From JAUZQZ01 sp964492105 (GTDB lineage: Bacteria; Pseudomonadota; Zetaproteobacteria; Mariprofundales; Mariprofundaceae): a DNA stretch of 35,792 nt. Positions within the stretch are counted from its first letter, which is position 1. Every line of letters begins with the position of its first letter. The stretch covers positions 1 to 35,792 of the forward strand of contig CAZBJB010000008.1 in NCBI GenBank assembly GCA_964492105.1. Direction: 5' to 3'. Under the pieces are notes generated by a model that searched no databases, had not been told where the DNA came from, and saw nothing but the letters and a program-made list of their open reading frames with translations. Made by a program: the position numbers and the translations under genes. Shown in pieces: positions 22,496 through 31,009 of the stretch.

Positions 22496-24848
22496 TCCGC
22501 AGGCTTGCTCCAAACCGTTTGTCCATAGCCATGACAATCGCATCCGAGGCCGCATCGGAATCATCCTGCGTCAGCGTACGATCCGGTGCCTGCAGGATGA
22601 AACGCACGCCAAGGCTGATCTGGCCGTCAGGAACACCTTTGCCCTCATAGCGGTCAAAAATACGCGCATCGGTGATCAGCTTGCCACCAGCCTTGCGCAC
22701 CGTTTGCAGAATCCCTTCAGCCTGAATATCCCGATCAAACAGAAACACCAGATCACGTTCCACGCCCGGAAATCCAGGAAGCGCCGCAAACCTGGCCTCC
22801 TTGCCCGGCGGTAGCACATCGAGATTAATATCAGCGACGAAAACGGGGGTATCAACATCAAACCCGGCGGCAATATCATGATCAACACACCCCATTCGAC
22901 CCGCTTCGGCGCGACCCACGAGAATCTTCGCGCTCTGACCCGCCTGTAATCCCTGAATGCCGTCGTCGGCCATAAAACGTCCCGTCAGCCTACGTAGCGT
23001 CAGCCATGCCTCGACCGCGCCTTTTAAATCAAAGAAATCAGCCTGTCGCGATTTATCATGCCACGCATCCCGCTGCACTTCGCCAGTCATCAACCATGCA
23101 ATGACATTATTTTCGGTATGCCCAGCGTCCGTTCTGACATAAACTCGACCCTGCTCCGCCAACACCACACCCGGCTGCTGCCGGTTCAGGTTATGTCTGG
23201 CGACGTTCAGCAGTCCTGGCCAAATCGATCGGCGCATCACGCTCATCGCATCGGAAATCGGGTTCGCAAGCTCAATGTCCGCGCCATCATCGGCGACAAA
23301 CTGCCGCTGTTCCCTGGCGGACACAAATGCATACGTCACCACCTGCAAAAACCCGCCGGCGACGGCATCATGAATGGAACGATCCTGTTTGACCGGTACG
23401 AATATCTCCAGCGGGGGTAGCAGTTCGGGAATCGCATCGAAACCGATCACCCGTGCATATTCCTCGGAGATATCCTCGGGAATTGAAACATCAGGCCGGA
23501 ATGATGGAACGGTCACATGAAGCCTGTCACCTTCTCTCGAAATGCCGAAACCCATTCGCTTCAACACATCATCCACCGATGCGGGAATATCGATGCCCAG
23601 TCTTGATGTAATACGGGAAACGGCGCAGCTGACTTCGCGGCCCGCATTGATATCAGCAGCATCACCACAAACGGTGATATCGCCAGCCGAGCCTCCAAAT
23701 AACCCTGTAATCATGGACGTGGCCCGCCGCATGGCTACGGCAATCATGGCCGGATCAACACCGCGCTCGAAGCGTATCGACGCCTCGGATACCATGGCGT
23801 AAATGCGGCGCGTTTCACTGACCCTGGCCGGACGGAAAAAGGCTGATTCCAGCACGATGTTGGTCGTCGATTCACTCACGCCGGACGGCTCCGAACCCAT
23901 AATACCCGCCAGCGCAATGATGCTGCTGTGATCGGTCACCACCAGATCGCCCGCATGCAGTTCCAACTCACGCCCGCCCAGCGCCACGAATGCTTCGCCA
24001 CTGGCGGCTGAACGGACAGCGATATCGCCATCAAGTTTATCGAGATCAAAGGCATGCATCGGCTGCCCCAGATCAAGCATGATCGTGTTCAACACATCGA
24101 CAATGCCGTTAACCGGACGCATACCCGCCATGATCAGGCGAACCTGCATCCAGGATGGAGAATCGCCTACCGTTACGCCCTCAATCCTTCGGGCCATATA
24201 CACAGGACAATCCTGTTCCACGGATACGGACACGGCAGGCGCTGGAATAGCGTCATCAACGCCGATGTCAGCCACCTCGATTTCCGCCAATGACAAACCC
24301 GCCTCGGCAGCCAGATCACGGGCAAGGCCGTGTACATTCATGCAATCACCACGATTCGGCGTAATGGAAAGATCAAACACCGCTTCTTCCAGATTAAGGA
24401 ACTCGCCCACTTCCGCACCGATCGGCGCATCCCTTGGCAGAATCAACAACCCGGCCGCATCCTCGGCCAGCCCCAGTTCAGCCCCGGAACAGCACATACC
24501 ACAACTCACTTCACCACGGATTCTTCCTTTCCTGATCGTCAGACCATTCGGCAGCGATGTACCGATGGTGGCCACCGGCACTTTGTCACCCTCACCCATA
24601 TTGGACGCGCCACAGACGATATCCAGTGGCTCGGCCTCACCGATATTCACTTTCAGCAGACTTAATTTATCGGCATTAGGGTGTGGGATCTTCGCCTCAA
24701 TCAGTCCAATCCGCACACCATGAACGGCGGCGCGTGGCTGTTCAACGCCCTCAACCTCATGACCCAAACGAATCAGATCATCCGAAATTTTGGCGGGTGT
24801 CGCAGTCAATGCCACGTGCTGTTTTAGCCAGGAAAAAGGAATTTTCAT
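22491..24848 (-). CDS. pheT: Phenylalanine--tRNA ligase beta subunit
   Basis: A 785-residue PheT, full length for bacteria. Domains in order: the N-terminal MKIPFSWLKQHV segment, the EMAP-like tRNA-binding OB fold (GLIEAKIPHPNADKLSLLKV), the B3/B4 editing region, B5, a catalytic-like core, and a C-terminal ferredoxin-fold anticodon-binding domain (FPGVERDLVFLFDRDI to FGASLR). With PheS it forms the (alpha-beta)2 enzyme that charges tRNA-Phe. The start overlaps the pheS stop (ATGA). The last codon and the stop fall in the GTTAAC end of a family B element. No ihfA follows, unlike in many gammaproteobacteria. Confidence 0.96.
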   Translation of the reverse strand: MKIPFSWLKQHVALTATPAKISDDLIRLGHEVEGVEQPRAAVHGVRIGLIEAKIPHPNADKLSLLKVNIGEAEPLDIVCGASNMGEGDKVPVATIGTSLPNGLTIRKGRIRGEVSCGMCCSGAELGLAEDAAGLLILPRDAPIGAEVGEFLNLEEAVFDLSITPNRGDCMNVHGLARDLAAEAGLSLAEIEVADIGVDDAIPAPAVSVSVEQDCPVYMARRIEGVTVGDSPSWMQVRLIMAGMRPVNGIVDVLNTIMLDLGQPMHAFDLDKLDGDIAVRSAASGEAFVALGGRELELHAGDLVVTDHSSIIALAGIMGSEPSGVSESTTNIVLESAFFRPARVSETRRIYAMVSEASIRFERGVDPAMIAVAMRRATSMITGLFGGSAGDITVCGDAADINAGREVSCAVSRITSRLGIDIPASVDDVLKRMGFGISREGDRLHVTVPSFRPDVSIPEDISEEYARVIGFDAIPELLPPLEIFVPVKQDRSIHDAVAGGFLQVVTYAFVSAREQRQFVADDGADIELANPISDAMSVMRRSIWPGLLNVARHNLNRQQPGVVLAEQGRVYVRTDAGHTENNVIAWLMTGEVQRDAWHDKSRQADFFDLKGAVEAWLTLRRLTGRFMADDGIQGLQAGQSAKILVGRAEAGRMGCVDHDIAAGFDVDTPVFVADINLDVLPPGKEARFAALPGFPGVERDLVFLFDRDIQAEGILQTVRKAGGKLITDARIFDRYEGKGVPDGQISLGVRFILQAPDRTLTQDDSDAASDAIVMAMDKRFGASLRS

Positions 24849-25936
24849 TTTGCCACTCCCATCCTGCGAAGGAATCGAATATCATTTTCAAAAAACAGTC
24901 GCAAATCGGGAATGCCCTGCTTCAGCATTACCAGCCGCTCTACGCCGAGGCCGAATGCAAAGCCGGAGAATCCACTGGCATCAATACCAACCGATGCCAA
25001 CACATTCGGATGAATCATGCCGCTACCCAATACCTCCAGCCAGCCACTGCCCTTACAAATGCGGCAACCCGCACCTCCACAGAATACGCAACCGATATCC
25101 ACTTCAGCTGACGGTTCGGTAAATGGAAAATAGTGCGGTCGCAAACGAACCGGGACATCCTTTTCGAAATAGGAGGAGAGGAAATGTTTTAATACGCCTT
25201 TCAGGTGCGCCATCGATACATCGTGATCGACCTTGAACACCTCAACCTGATGAAACATCGGTGAATGGGTCACATCGTAATCGCAACGGTACACGCGGCC
25301 CGGCGCCACCACGGCCAGCGGCGGCGTACCGCCCCCCGCCAGAAAGCGTTTCATGGCGCGAATCTGTACCGGCGATGTGTGGGTTCTGAGCAGCATTGGC
25401 CCGGGGTTATCCCCACTGGCCTCCATATCCTTAATGAAAAAGGTGTCATGCATGGCGCGCGCCGGATGTTCGGGGGAAATATTGAGCGCATCGAAATTAT
25501 GAAACTCATCCTCGATTTCGGGGCCCTCGGCCACTGCAAAACCCATCCACGAGAAGATTGCGATCATCTCATCCAGCCCCTGCTGTACCGGGTGCAATAC
25601 GCCACTGGCAGCTTCGCGGCCTGGCAGCGTCACATCGACGCGCTCGGCCTCGATGCGTGCTGCCCTGGCTTTCACGCCCAGCTTGGCTTCACACCGCTCC
25701 AGTGCTGTCGCCAACGCGACCTTGGTACGGTTCACATGCTGACCCATTATCGGACGATCCGCGGGCGGCAGTTTACCAACACCCTTCAGTACTTCGGTCA
25801 ATACTCCCTTCTTGCCCAGATACCGGACACGCAACTGTTCCAGATCATTCAGGTTTTCAGCTGCCGAAAATACAGCCATCGCTTGTGCCCGTAACAATTC
25901 CAACTGCCTTTGCAGCGCATCAATATCGCTCATCAT
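24845..25936 (-). CDS. pheS: Phenylalanine--tRNA ligase alpha subunit
   Basis: A 363-residue class II synthetase subunit. It has an N-terminal coiled-coil arm for tRNA-Phe (residues 1 to about 90), then the catalytic core with motif 2 (RVYRCDYDVTHSPMFHQVEV) and motif 3 (FAFGLGVERLVMLKQGIPDL). The first of two consecutive ATG codons is used; an AGGGG ribosome binding site lies six bases upstream. An intrinsic terminator or attenuator separates it from rplT. Its stop overlaps pheT by four bases. Confidence 0.96.
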   Translation of the reverse strand: MMSDIDALQRQLELLRAQAMAVFSAAENLNDLEQLRVRYLGKKGVLTEVLKGVGKLPPADRPIMGQHVNRTKVALATALERCEAKLGVKARAARIEAERVDVTLPGREAASGVLHPVQQGLDEMIAIFSWMGFAVAEGPEIEDEFHNFDALNISPEHPARAMHDTFFIKDMEASGDNPGPMLLRTHTSPVQIRAMKRFLAGGGTPPLAVVAPGRVYRCDYDVTHSPMFHQVEVFKVDHDVSMAHLKGVLKHFLSSYFEKDVPVRLRPHYFPFTEPSAEVDIGCVFCGGAGCRICKGSGWLEVLGSGMIHPNVLASVGIDASGFSGFAFGLGVERLVMLKQGIPDLRLFFENDIRFLRRMGVAK

Positions 25937-25987
25937 CCTTTACCCCTTTTTTATTACAAAGACACAAAATCTTTGCGCCTCCGTAAT

Positions 25988-26016
25988 AAAAAAAGCAGGA
26001 CTGCGAACAGCCCTGC
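25988..26016 (-). terminator. Intrinsic terminator/attenuator between rplT and pheS
   Basis: On the minus strand GCAGGGCTG, a TTCG tetraloop and CAGTCCTGC form a 9-bp stem followed by seven T. It sits 50 bases after the rplT stop and 51 before the pheS ATG, the place where E. coli has its pheM attenuator. No leader peptide with a start codon is seen, so it may simply end part of the rplT transcripts and set the pheST level. Confidence 0.85.
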
Positions 26017-26065
26017 CTTCGATCGTATCTACGCTGACAACCGGTCGAAACCGGAAAAAGTGTTG

Positions 26066-26422
26066 TTACTGAATCCGTGCGCGAGCTGTTTCCGCCAGCT
26101 TCGCAAAACCTTCCGCATCGCACACGGCGATATCGGCCAGTATCTTACGGTTCAGTTCAATTCCTGCTTCAGAAAGACCGTGCATGAAACACGAATAGGA
26201 AAGACCGTTCATTCTTGCGGCAGCATTGATTCGGGCAATCCACAAGCGACGGAATTCACGTTTTTTAACCTTGCGATCGCGGTAGGCATATTGTCGCGCC
26301 TTGTCCACAGCCTGCGCAGCAACACGAAAACAACTCTTGCGCCGGCCACGATACCCCTTGGCCGCCTTGATAACCTTTTTGTGGCGGGCATGCGCCTGAA
26401 CACGGGAATTTACACGAGCCAT
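26066..26422 (-). CDS. rplT: 50S ribosomal protein L20
   Basis: A 118-residue L20 of normal length. It shows the basic N-terminal extension (ARVNSRVQAHARHKKVIKAA, then KGYRGRRKSCFRVAAQAVDK) and the globular end with FMHGLSEAGIELNRKILADI. It is an early-assembly 23S rRNA-binding protein and, in E. coli and B. subtilis, the autoregulator of the infC-rpmI-rplT operon. It follows rpmI by 25 bases. Confidence 0.97.
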   Translation of the reverse strand: MARVNSRVQAHARHKKVIKAAKGYRGRRKSCFRVAAQAVDKARQYAYRDRKVKKREFRRLWIARINAAARMNGLSYSCFMHGLSEAGIELNRKILADIAVCDAEGFAKLAETARARIQ

Positions 26423-26447
26423 CGTCTATCTCCTTATCTGTCCGGCC

Positions 26448-26645
26448 TTACTTGTACGGAATCATCCGGTTCAGAGAACGCACGTCGGCGGCCGCCACCA
26501 TCTCGGTGCCACGGAAATTACGCTTCCGTTTCTGTGACTTTTTGGTTAAAATGTGATTGGCGAAGGCATTGTTACGTTTCCACTTACCACGCCCGGTTCT
26601 GGAAAACCGTTTTGCGGCGCCACTGTTTGATTTCATCTTGGGCAT
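26448..26645 (-). CDS. rpmI: 50S ribosomal protein L35
   Basis: A 65-residue, highly basic protein starting MPKMKSNSGAAKRFSRTG, the L35 signature, and ending RSLNRMIPYK. The ATG at 26645 is used rather than a TTG two codons upstream. Only about 30 bases of original spacer separate its start from the family A element inserted behind infC. Confidence 0.96.
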   Translation of the reverse strand: MPKMKSNSGAAKRFSRTGRGKWKRNNAFANHILTKKSQKRKRNFRGTEMVAAADVRSLNRMIPYK

Positions 26646-26678
26646 GTTCAACCTGCTCCGTTATATTTTGTAACTACT

Positions 26679-26839
26679 GAGTCTCTTGCAAAACTCATGA
26701 TCGGCGATCGGCTTCCCCACTTCGGCCCATTTCCGAGCTTGAATTTCGCTCCATGGAACCACCATGCAGCTCATTCAATCCCGAAAATGGTCTCAAAGTG
26801 GGAGTGCCGCTCATCCACCCAGAGTTTCGCAAGAGGCTC
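26679..26839 (+). mobile_element. Family A MITE-like element, copy 2, between infC and rpmI (161 bp)
   Basis: It has the same length as, and is near-identical to, the copy at 3735-3895, with terminal inverted repeats starting GAGTCTCTTGCAAAACTC. It is flanked by a 4-bp direct repeat TACT (26675-26678 and 26840-26843), which supports genuine insertion. The right end touches the infC stop codon: the last base of TAG is the element's terminal G read on the minus strand. It carries no gene. Confidence 0.85.
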
Positions 26840-27354
26840 TACTTTCTCAGTGGTCCGATGACCATGATCATCTGCCGGCCTTCCATATTGGGCATGTTTT
26901 CTACCTTACCCAATTCCCTCAACTCCTCTGCAATGCGTTTCAATTGTTCAGCGCCACGCGAAGCATAGACCATCTCCCTGCCACGAAAGCGCATGGAAAG
27001 CTTTACCTTGTTGCCATCTTCCAGAAACTGGCGCGCACGTTTCATTTTCACGTCCATATCATGCTGATCCGTGCTGGCACGCACCTTCACTTCCTTGGTC
27101 TGCACAATATGCTGATTCTTCCTGGCAAGGTTGGCCTTCTTGCTCTGTTCGTATTTGAACTTGCCGTAGTCCATCACCTTGCATACTGGCGGGACGGCAT
27201 TGGGCGACATCATCACCAAATCAAGGCCCTTCCCTTCCGCCTCGGCAATCGCCTGCACCCGTGGCAACACACCAATCTGTTCCCCATCACTACCAATCAC
27301 CCGAACCCTGGCAGCGTCGATATCGTGGTTTATCGTTAATTCCTTTTTAGCGAT
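26839..27354 (-). CDS. infC: Translation initiation factor IF-3 (ATC start codon)
   Basis: A 171-residue IF3 with both domains: an N-terminal half containing VRVIGSDGEQIGVL and VCKVMDYGKFKYEQSKK, and a C-terminal half KEVKVRASTDQHDMDVKMKR to MIMVIGPLRK. A GTG at 27300 would cut off the conserved N-terminal helix. The frame upstream reads IAKKELTINHDIDAARVRV, and an AGGGGA ribosome binding site lies five bases before the ATC at 27354. So ATC is the likely start. Rare AUU/AUC/AUA starts are typical of infC and underlie its autoregulation, because IF3 discriminates against non-AUG initiation. Confidence 0.92.
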   Translation of the reverse strand: MAKKELTINHDIDAARVRVIGSDGEQIGVLPRVQAIAEAEGKGLDLVMMSPNAVPPVCKVMDYGKFKYEQSKKANLARKNQHIVQTKEVKVRASTDQHDMDVKMKRARQFLEDGNKVKLSMRFRGREMVYASRGAEQLKRIAEELRELGKVENMPNMEGRQMIMVIGPLRK

Positions 27355-27383
27355 GAAATTCCCCTGCCGATGTTTTATTCAAA

Positions 27384-29288
27384 CTATTCATACTCCCGTT
27401 GCATGCGCCGCATTTCGGCCAGCCATACATCCAGCGGTATCGATCCCAGGTTTTCACCCTTCAGGTTACGTACCGCCACCGTTTTCCTCTCCCGCTCCCG
27501 ATCCCCTACCACCAGAATAAAGGGCACGCGAAGAAGCGTAAGGACGCGCACTTTATAGCCGACTTTCTCATTGCGCAAGTCCGTATCCACCCTGAAACCG
27601 GCCTGCCGAAAGTAATCGCGTGCCTCTTGCGCATAATCCGCCTGCGCATCCGTAATATTGCACAGCACAGCCTGCACCGGCGCCAGCCAGAACGGAAATT
27701 TTCCCTCATAATGCTCAATCAGGATACCAATAAAGCGTTCCATCGAACCCAAAATAGCCCGATGCAGCATCACCGGCGTCTGGCGGGATGAATCCTCGGC
27801 TACATATTCAGCACCCAGCCGTCCCGGCATGGAGAAATCCACCTGAATGGTGCCGCACTGCCACACACGGCCCAGACAATCCTTCAGCGAAAACTCAATC
27901 TTCGGTCCGTAAAACGCGCCCTCTCCGGGATTTTCGCCATACTCAAGCCCCTTCGACTCAAGTGCCTGATGCAGCGCTGCTTCCGCCTTATCCCACTGCT
28001 CATCGGTGCCGACACGCTTATCCGGCCGGTCGGACAGGGAGATCATCACATCCTCAAACCCAAACCGATGGTACACTTCATGGGTCAGATCAATGAAGTG
28101 GAAAACCTCGTCCTGAATCTGACCTTCGGTACAGAAGATATGCGCATCATCCTGCACGAAATTCCGAAGACGCATCAGACCGTGCAGCGTACCGGACGGT
28201 TCATGACGGTGACAGGAGCCAAATTCGGCCAGCCTGAACGGCAGATCGCGGTAGGAGTGCAGCGTCTGGTTAAATACCTGAATATGACACGGGCAATTCA
28301 TCGGCTTGATGGCGTAATCCCGGTTCTCCGTGTTCGTTGTGAACATCTCATCATGGAACTTGTCCCAGTGCCCCGACCTCTCCCATAATTTTCTATCCAC
28401 AATCTGCGGTGTCCTGATTTCCTTATAGTCGTTGGCGCACATAACCGATCGGATCTCATGTTCCACCACCTGCCATAAACTCCAGCCCTTCGGGTGCCAG
28501 AACACCATGCCCGGCGCTTCCTCCTGAAAGTGGAAGAGATCGAGTGATTTAGCCAATTTGCGATGATCTCGTTTCCCGGCCTCTTCCAGGCGATACAAAT
28601 ATGCCTTTAAATCATCCTTCCTGGCCCAGGCCGTACCATAGATGCGCTGTAACTGTTCATTATTCGAGTTTCCTTCCCAGTAGGCACCGGCCACCTTCAT
28701 CAGCTTAAAACACTTGAGTTTGCCAATGTTCGGAACATGCGGTCCCCGGCATAGATCGACCCAGCCCCCCTGCCTGTACAAGCTTACCACTTCACCTTCG
28801 GGAATGCGGCCAATCAGCTTGGCCTTGTATTGCTCGCCCAGCCCCTCGAAATAGTGGATAGCCTTGTCGCGATCCCATTCCTCCCGTTGAACATCCAGTT
28901 TGAGCTTTGACATTTCCCGCATTTTTGCTTCGATTTTCTCCAGATCATCAGGCGTGAACGGACGATCAAACGCGAAATCGTAATAAAACCCATCTTTAAT
29001 CACCGGACCAATAGTGGCCTGGGATTCGGGGAATAATTCCTGTACCGCCATGGCCATCAGATGCGCGGTGGAATGCCGGATGACATTAATGCCATCATCG
29101 GATTTATCGGTAACCAGGGAAACGTCATCGCCGTCATGTAATACATGCGTGGTATCCACCTGTTTACCGTTCACCGTGGCGGCGATCGTCGCCCGCGCCA
29201 ACCTCGATCCGATATCGGTGGCCAGATCGTAAGCAGTTGCACCCGCATTCAGGGTACGGATTGAACCGTCAGGCAGTCGAATATTCAT
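27384..29288 (-). CDS. thrS: Threonine--tRNA ligase
   Basis: A 634-residue ThrRS, close to the E. coli length. Domains in order: TGS (1-60), the editing domain with zinc-binding-like RHSTAHLMAM (His72, His76), the class II catalytic core with CysCys-containing YAIKPMNCPCHIQVF and motif 2 RLAEFGSCHRHEPSGTLHGL, and the anticodon-binding domain (LAPVQAVLCNITDAQADYAQ to the end). It starts the thrS-infC-rpmI-rplT-pheST group, 62 bases after tRNA-Val. A GGAGGGG ribosome binding site lies about 12 bases before the ATG. Confidence 0.96.
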   Translation of the reverse strand: MNIRLPDGSIRTLNAGATAYDLATDIGSRLARATIAATVNGKQVDTTHVLHDGDDVSLVTDKSDDGINVIRHSTAHLMAMAVQELFPESQATIGPVIKDGFYYDFAFDRPFTPDDLEKIEAKMREMSKLKLDVQREEWDRDKAIHYFEGLGEQYKAKLIGRIPEGEVVSLYRQGGWVDLCRGPHVPNIGKLKCFKLMKVAGAYWEGNSNNEQLQRIYGTAWARKDDLKAYLYRLEEAGKRDHRKLAKSLDLFHFQEEAPGMVFWHPKGWSLWQVVEHEIRSVMCANDYKEIRTPQIVDRKLWERSGHWDKFHDEMFTTNTENRDYAIKPMNCPCHIQVFNQTLHSYRDLPFRLAEFGSCHRHEPSGTLHGLMRLRNFVQDDAHIFCTEGQIQDEVFHFIDLTHEVYHRFGFEDVMISLSDRPDKRVGTDEQWDKAEAALHQALESKGLEYGENPGEGAFYGPKIEFSLKDCLGRVWQCGTIQVDFSMPGRLGAEYVAEDSSRQTPVMLHRAILGSMERFIGILIEHYEGKFPFWLAPVQAVLCNITDAQADYAQEARDYFRQAGFRVDTDLRNEKVGYKVRVLTLLRVPFILVVGDRERERKTVAVRNLKGENLGSIPLDVWLAEMRRMQREYE

Positions 29289-29325
29289 AGCAATGATGCC
29301 CCTCCATAATAAAAGACACGCATAA

Positions 29326-29337
29326 GAGCCTCTTGCA
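29326..29337 (+). repeat. Solitary family A terminal motif before thrS
   Basis: GAGCCTCTTGCA, the first 12 bases of the family A terminal repeat, occurs between tRNA-Val and thrS with no element body. It may be a relic or chance. Confidence 0.35.
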
Positions 29338-29350
29338 GGTTATAAAAAAA

Positions 29351-29425
29351 TGGTTGGCGCGGGCAGGATTGAACTGCCGACCCCCACCGTGTCAAGGTGA
29401 TGCTCTCCCACTGAGCTACGCGCCA
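29351..29425 (-). tRNA. tRNA-Val (anticodon GAC)
   Basis: A 75-base cloverleaf on the minus strand. The acceptor stem is TGGCGCG with CGCGCCA, followed by discriminator A and an encoded CCA. The D arm is GCTC-AGTGGGA-GAGC, the anticodon arm TCACC-TTGACAC-GGTGG with anticodon GAC (reads GUC/GUU), and the T arm GGCAG-TTCAATC-CTGCC. A run of seven T follows the CCA directly. It lies just upstream of thrS on the same strand. Confidence 0.95.
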
Positions 29426-29543
29426 ATACATCATAAATCGTTGCAAATATGCCGGTTAGGAACGGGGTTTACATGACGTGCACACCCCGCACGGGTCTTT
29501 TTGTCCGTGTACTCCGTTGCGACATGTTCCGCAAAGGCCGTGA

Positions 29544-29572
29544 AGCGTAGTAATCTATGGCTTTCCGGTCAA
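29544..29572 (-). promoter_or_regulatory. Possible promoter upstream of tRNA-Val
   Basis: On the minus strand TTGACC (29567-29572) and TACGCT (29544-29549) are separated by 17 bases, about 110 bases before tRNA-Val. The -10 is weak. The intervening leader (29426-29543) contains no gene that I recognise. Confidence 0.35.
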
Positions 29573-29625
29573 GACAGCCTGACCAACCTGGAACGAAATC
29601 GTCGTGATGGCTGCTGAAAAGCGAT

Positions 29626-29794
29626 GTATCCTGAACTATTCATAAATCGCCGTGATGATTGCGAAGGGCCTTTGTTCGCAACAAATTCCGAGAAAGGAGA
29701 CCGCAGCCGTGCATACGGGCGACCGACGAGCGCTTCGGGGCGAACAAAGGAACAAGCAAGGGCGCGGCAGCATTTGTGAATAGTGCAGGCTAGT
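29626..29794. mobile_element. Family B inverted-repeat element upstream of pdhA (about 169 bp)
   Basis: It opens GTATCCTGAACTATTCATAA and closes with the inverse form (CATTTGTGAATAGTGCAGGC, then TAGTT). The inner pair GGCCTTTGTTCGC and GCGAACAAAGG is also inverted. It matches the copy at 22326-22495 over the ends and the inner arms but differs in the middle. It lies between the tRNA-Val leader and pdhA, which diverge. No coding capacity is seen. Confidence 0.7.
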
Positions 29795-29947
29795 TGCCGC
29801 TGACGCCCGGCTGGGGCATCATACGCTGTCTTAACCCGGAGTGTTCATCAATGACGACCTCGCAAGAAGTCATCAAAGCGCCCATGGATGGATTTTTTAC
29901 GACTTCGTCACAACTGGTTCGGGTTAAAGTTCGATACAGGGGAATTC

Positions 29948-31009
29948 ATGTCCGCCAACCAGAAACATACCGGCCAGTCCGGTCATGGCATCATCCGGGA
30001 AGGCCGTGAATACCACGCTGAAACCCTGCATGCCATGCACGATTCAATGCTGTTTATACGGCGTTTCGAGGAAAAAGCGGGACAACTGTACGGGCTGAAG
30101 AAAATTGGCGGCTTCTGCCATCTGTGCAACGGACAGGAAGCGGTATGCGTCGGCGCACAGCACGCAGCCAAGGCTTCCGATTATTTTCTGACCGGTTACC
30201 GCGATCATGGCCATGTTCTGGCGCGTGGCGCGGATCCGACCGCCGTCATGGCGGAACTCCTGGGCCGCGCCGGTGGCATCGTCAAGGGTAAAGGCGGATC
30301 GATGCATATGTTCGATGCCAGTCTCAACTTTGCCGGCGGCAATGGTATCGTCGGTGAACAGGTACCCGTCGCTCTTGGCTTTGGTTTCTCATCATGGTAC
30401 CGCAAGGACAACCGTGTCACGCTGTGTTTTCTTGGCGATGGCGCCATCAATCAGGGCGCGGTGTACGAATCGATGAATATGGCGTCACTCTGGAAGCTGC
30501 CCATCGTCTTCGTGGTAGAAAATAACCAGTACGCCATGGGCACGGCACTGGACCGCGCCTCAGCGGAAACACACCTGTTCAAACGTGGTATCAGTTTCAA
30601 GGTGCCGGGCATGCAACTGGACGGCATGGATGTGCTCGAAGTGGAACGTAAAATGGACGAAGCCATTACCCATGCCCGCACGGGTAATGGCCCCATTATC
30701 GTGGAGGCCATCACCTACCGTTACCGTGGGCATTCGATGTCTGATCCGGCCACCTACCGTACACGCGAAGAGGTAGATGAATGGCGTACGGGCCGTGATC
30801 CGATTGCGCGTCTGCAAGGGCAAATGATCGAGGCAACCCTCGCCAGCGAAGAATCATTCAATGATAGAGACAAGGATATCAAGAAGGAAATCAATACCAT
30901 CGTCAAGGCGGCGGAAGCACAACCGCAACCCGATGCCACGGAGCTGTGGACCGACGTGTACGCCGATCCGATTGAAGGCGCATACCCCCATCCGGGCAAG
31001 GTGAGCTAG
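29948..31009 (+). CDS. pdhA: Pyruvate dehydrogenase E1 component, alpha subunit
   Basis: A 353-residue E1 alpha of the heterotetrameric type. The thiamine diphosphate motif runs from GDGAINQG (GDG at 163-165) to VENN (NN at 192-193). The YRYRGHSMSDPATYRTREEV loop is the conserved phosphorylation-loop region of the family. With E1 beta it decarboxylates pyruvate and acetylates lipoyl-E2. The start at 29948 has an AGGGGA ribosome binding site four bases upstream; the earlier in-frame ATG at 29888 lacks one and adds an unconserved extension. It is the first gene of pdhA-pdhB-pdhC-lpd. Confidence 0.94.
   Translation: MSANQKHTGQSGHGIIREGREYHAETLHAMHDSMLFIRRFEEKAGQLYGLKKIGGFCHLCNGQEAVCVGAQHAAKASDYFLTGYRDHGHVLARGADPTAVMAELLGRAGGIVKGKGGSMHMFDASLNFAGGNGIVGEQVPVALGFGFSSWYRKDNRVTLCFLGDGAINQGAVYESMNMASLWKLPIVFVVENNQYAMGTALDRASAETHLFKRGISFKVPGMQLDGMDVLEVERKMDEAITHARTGNGPIIVEAITYRYRGHSMSDPATYRTREEVDEWRTGRDPIARLQGQMIEATLASEESFNDRDKDIKKEINTIVKAAEAQPQPDATELWTDVYADPIEGAYPHPGKVS

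Noticed and set aside
26020..26066. Possible Phe-rich leader peptide before the pheST terminator (TTTTTCCGGTTTCGA)
   Set aside because: The Phe codons lie in the rplT frame just after its stop, with no ATG, GTG or TTG between the stop and them, so no leader peptide can be supported.
25910..26680. Long plus-strand open frame (about 256 codons) across rplT and rpmI
   Set aside because: It runs antisense to two ribosomal protein genes and a terminator, with no recognisable motif.
29794..30009. Open frame before pdhA, including an ATG at 29850 with GGAG upstream, overlapping the pdhA start
   Set aside because: It overlaps about 60 bases of pdhA out of frame, shows no recognisable family, and partly derives from the family B element. 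The pdhA start at 29948 has its own strong ribosome binding site.
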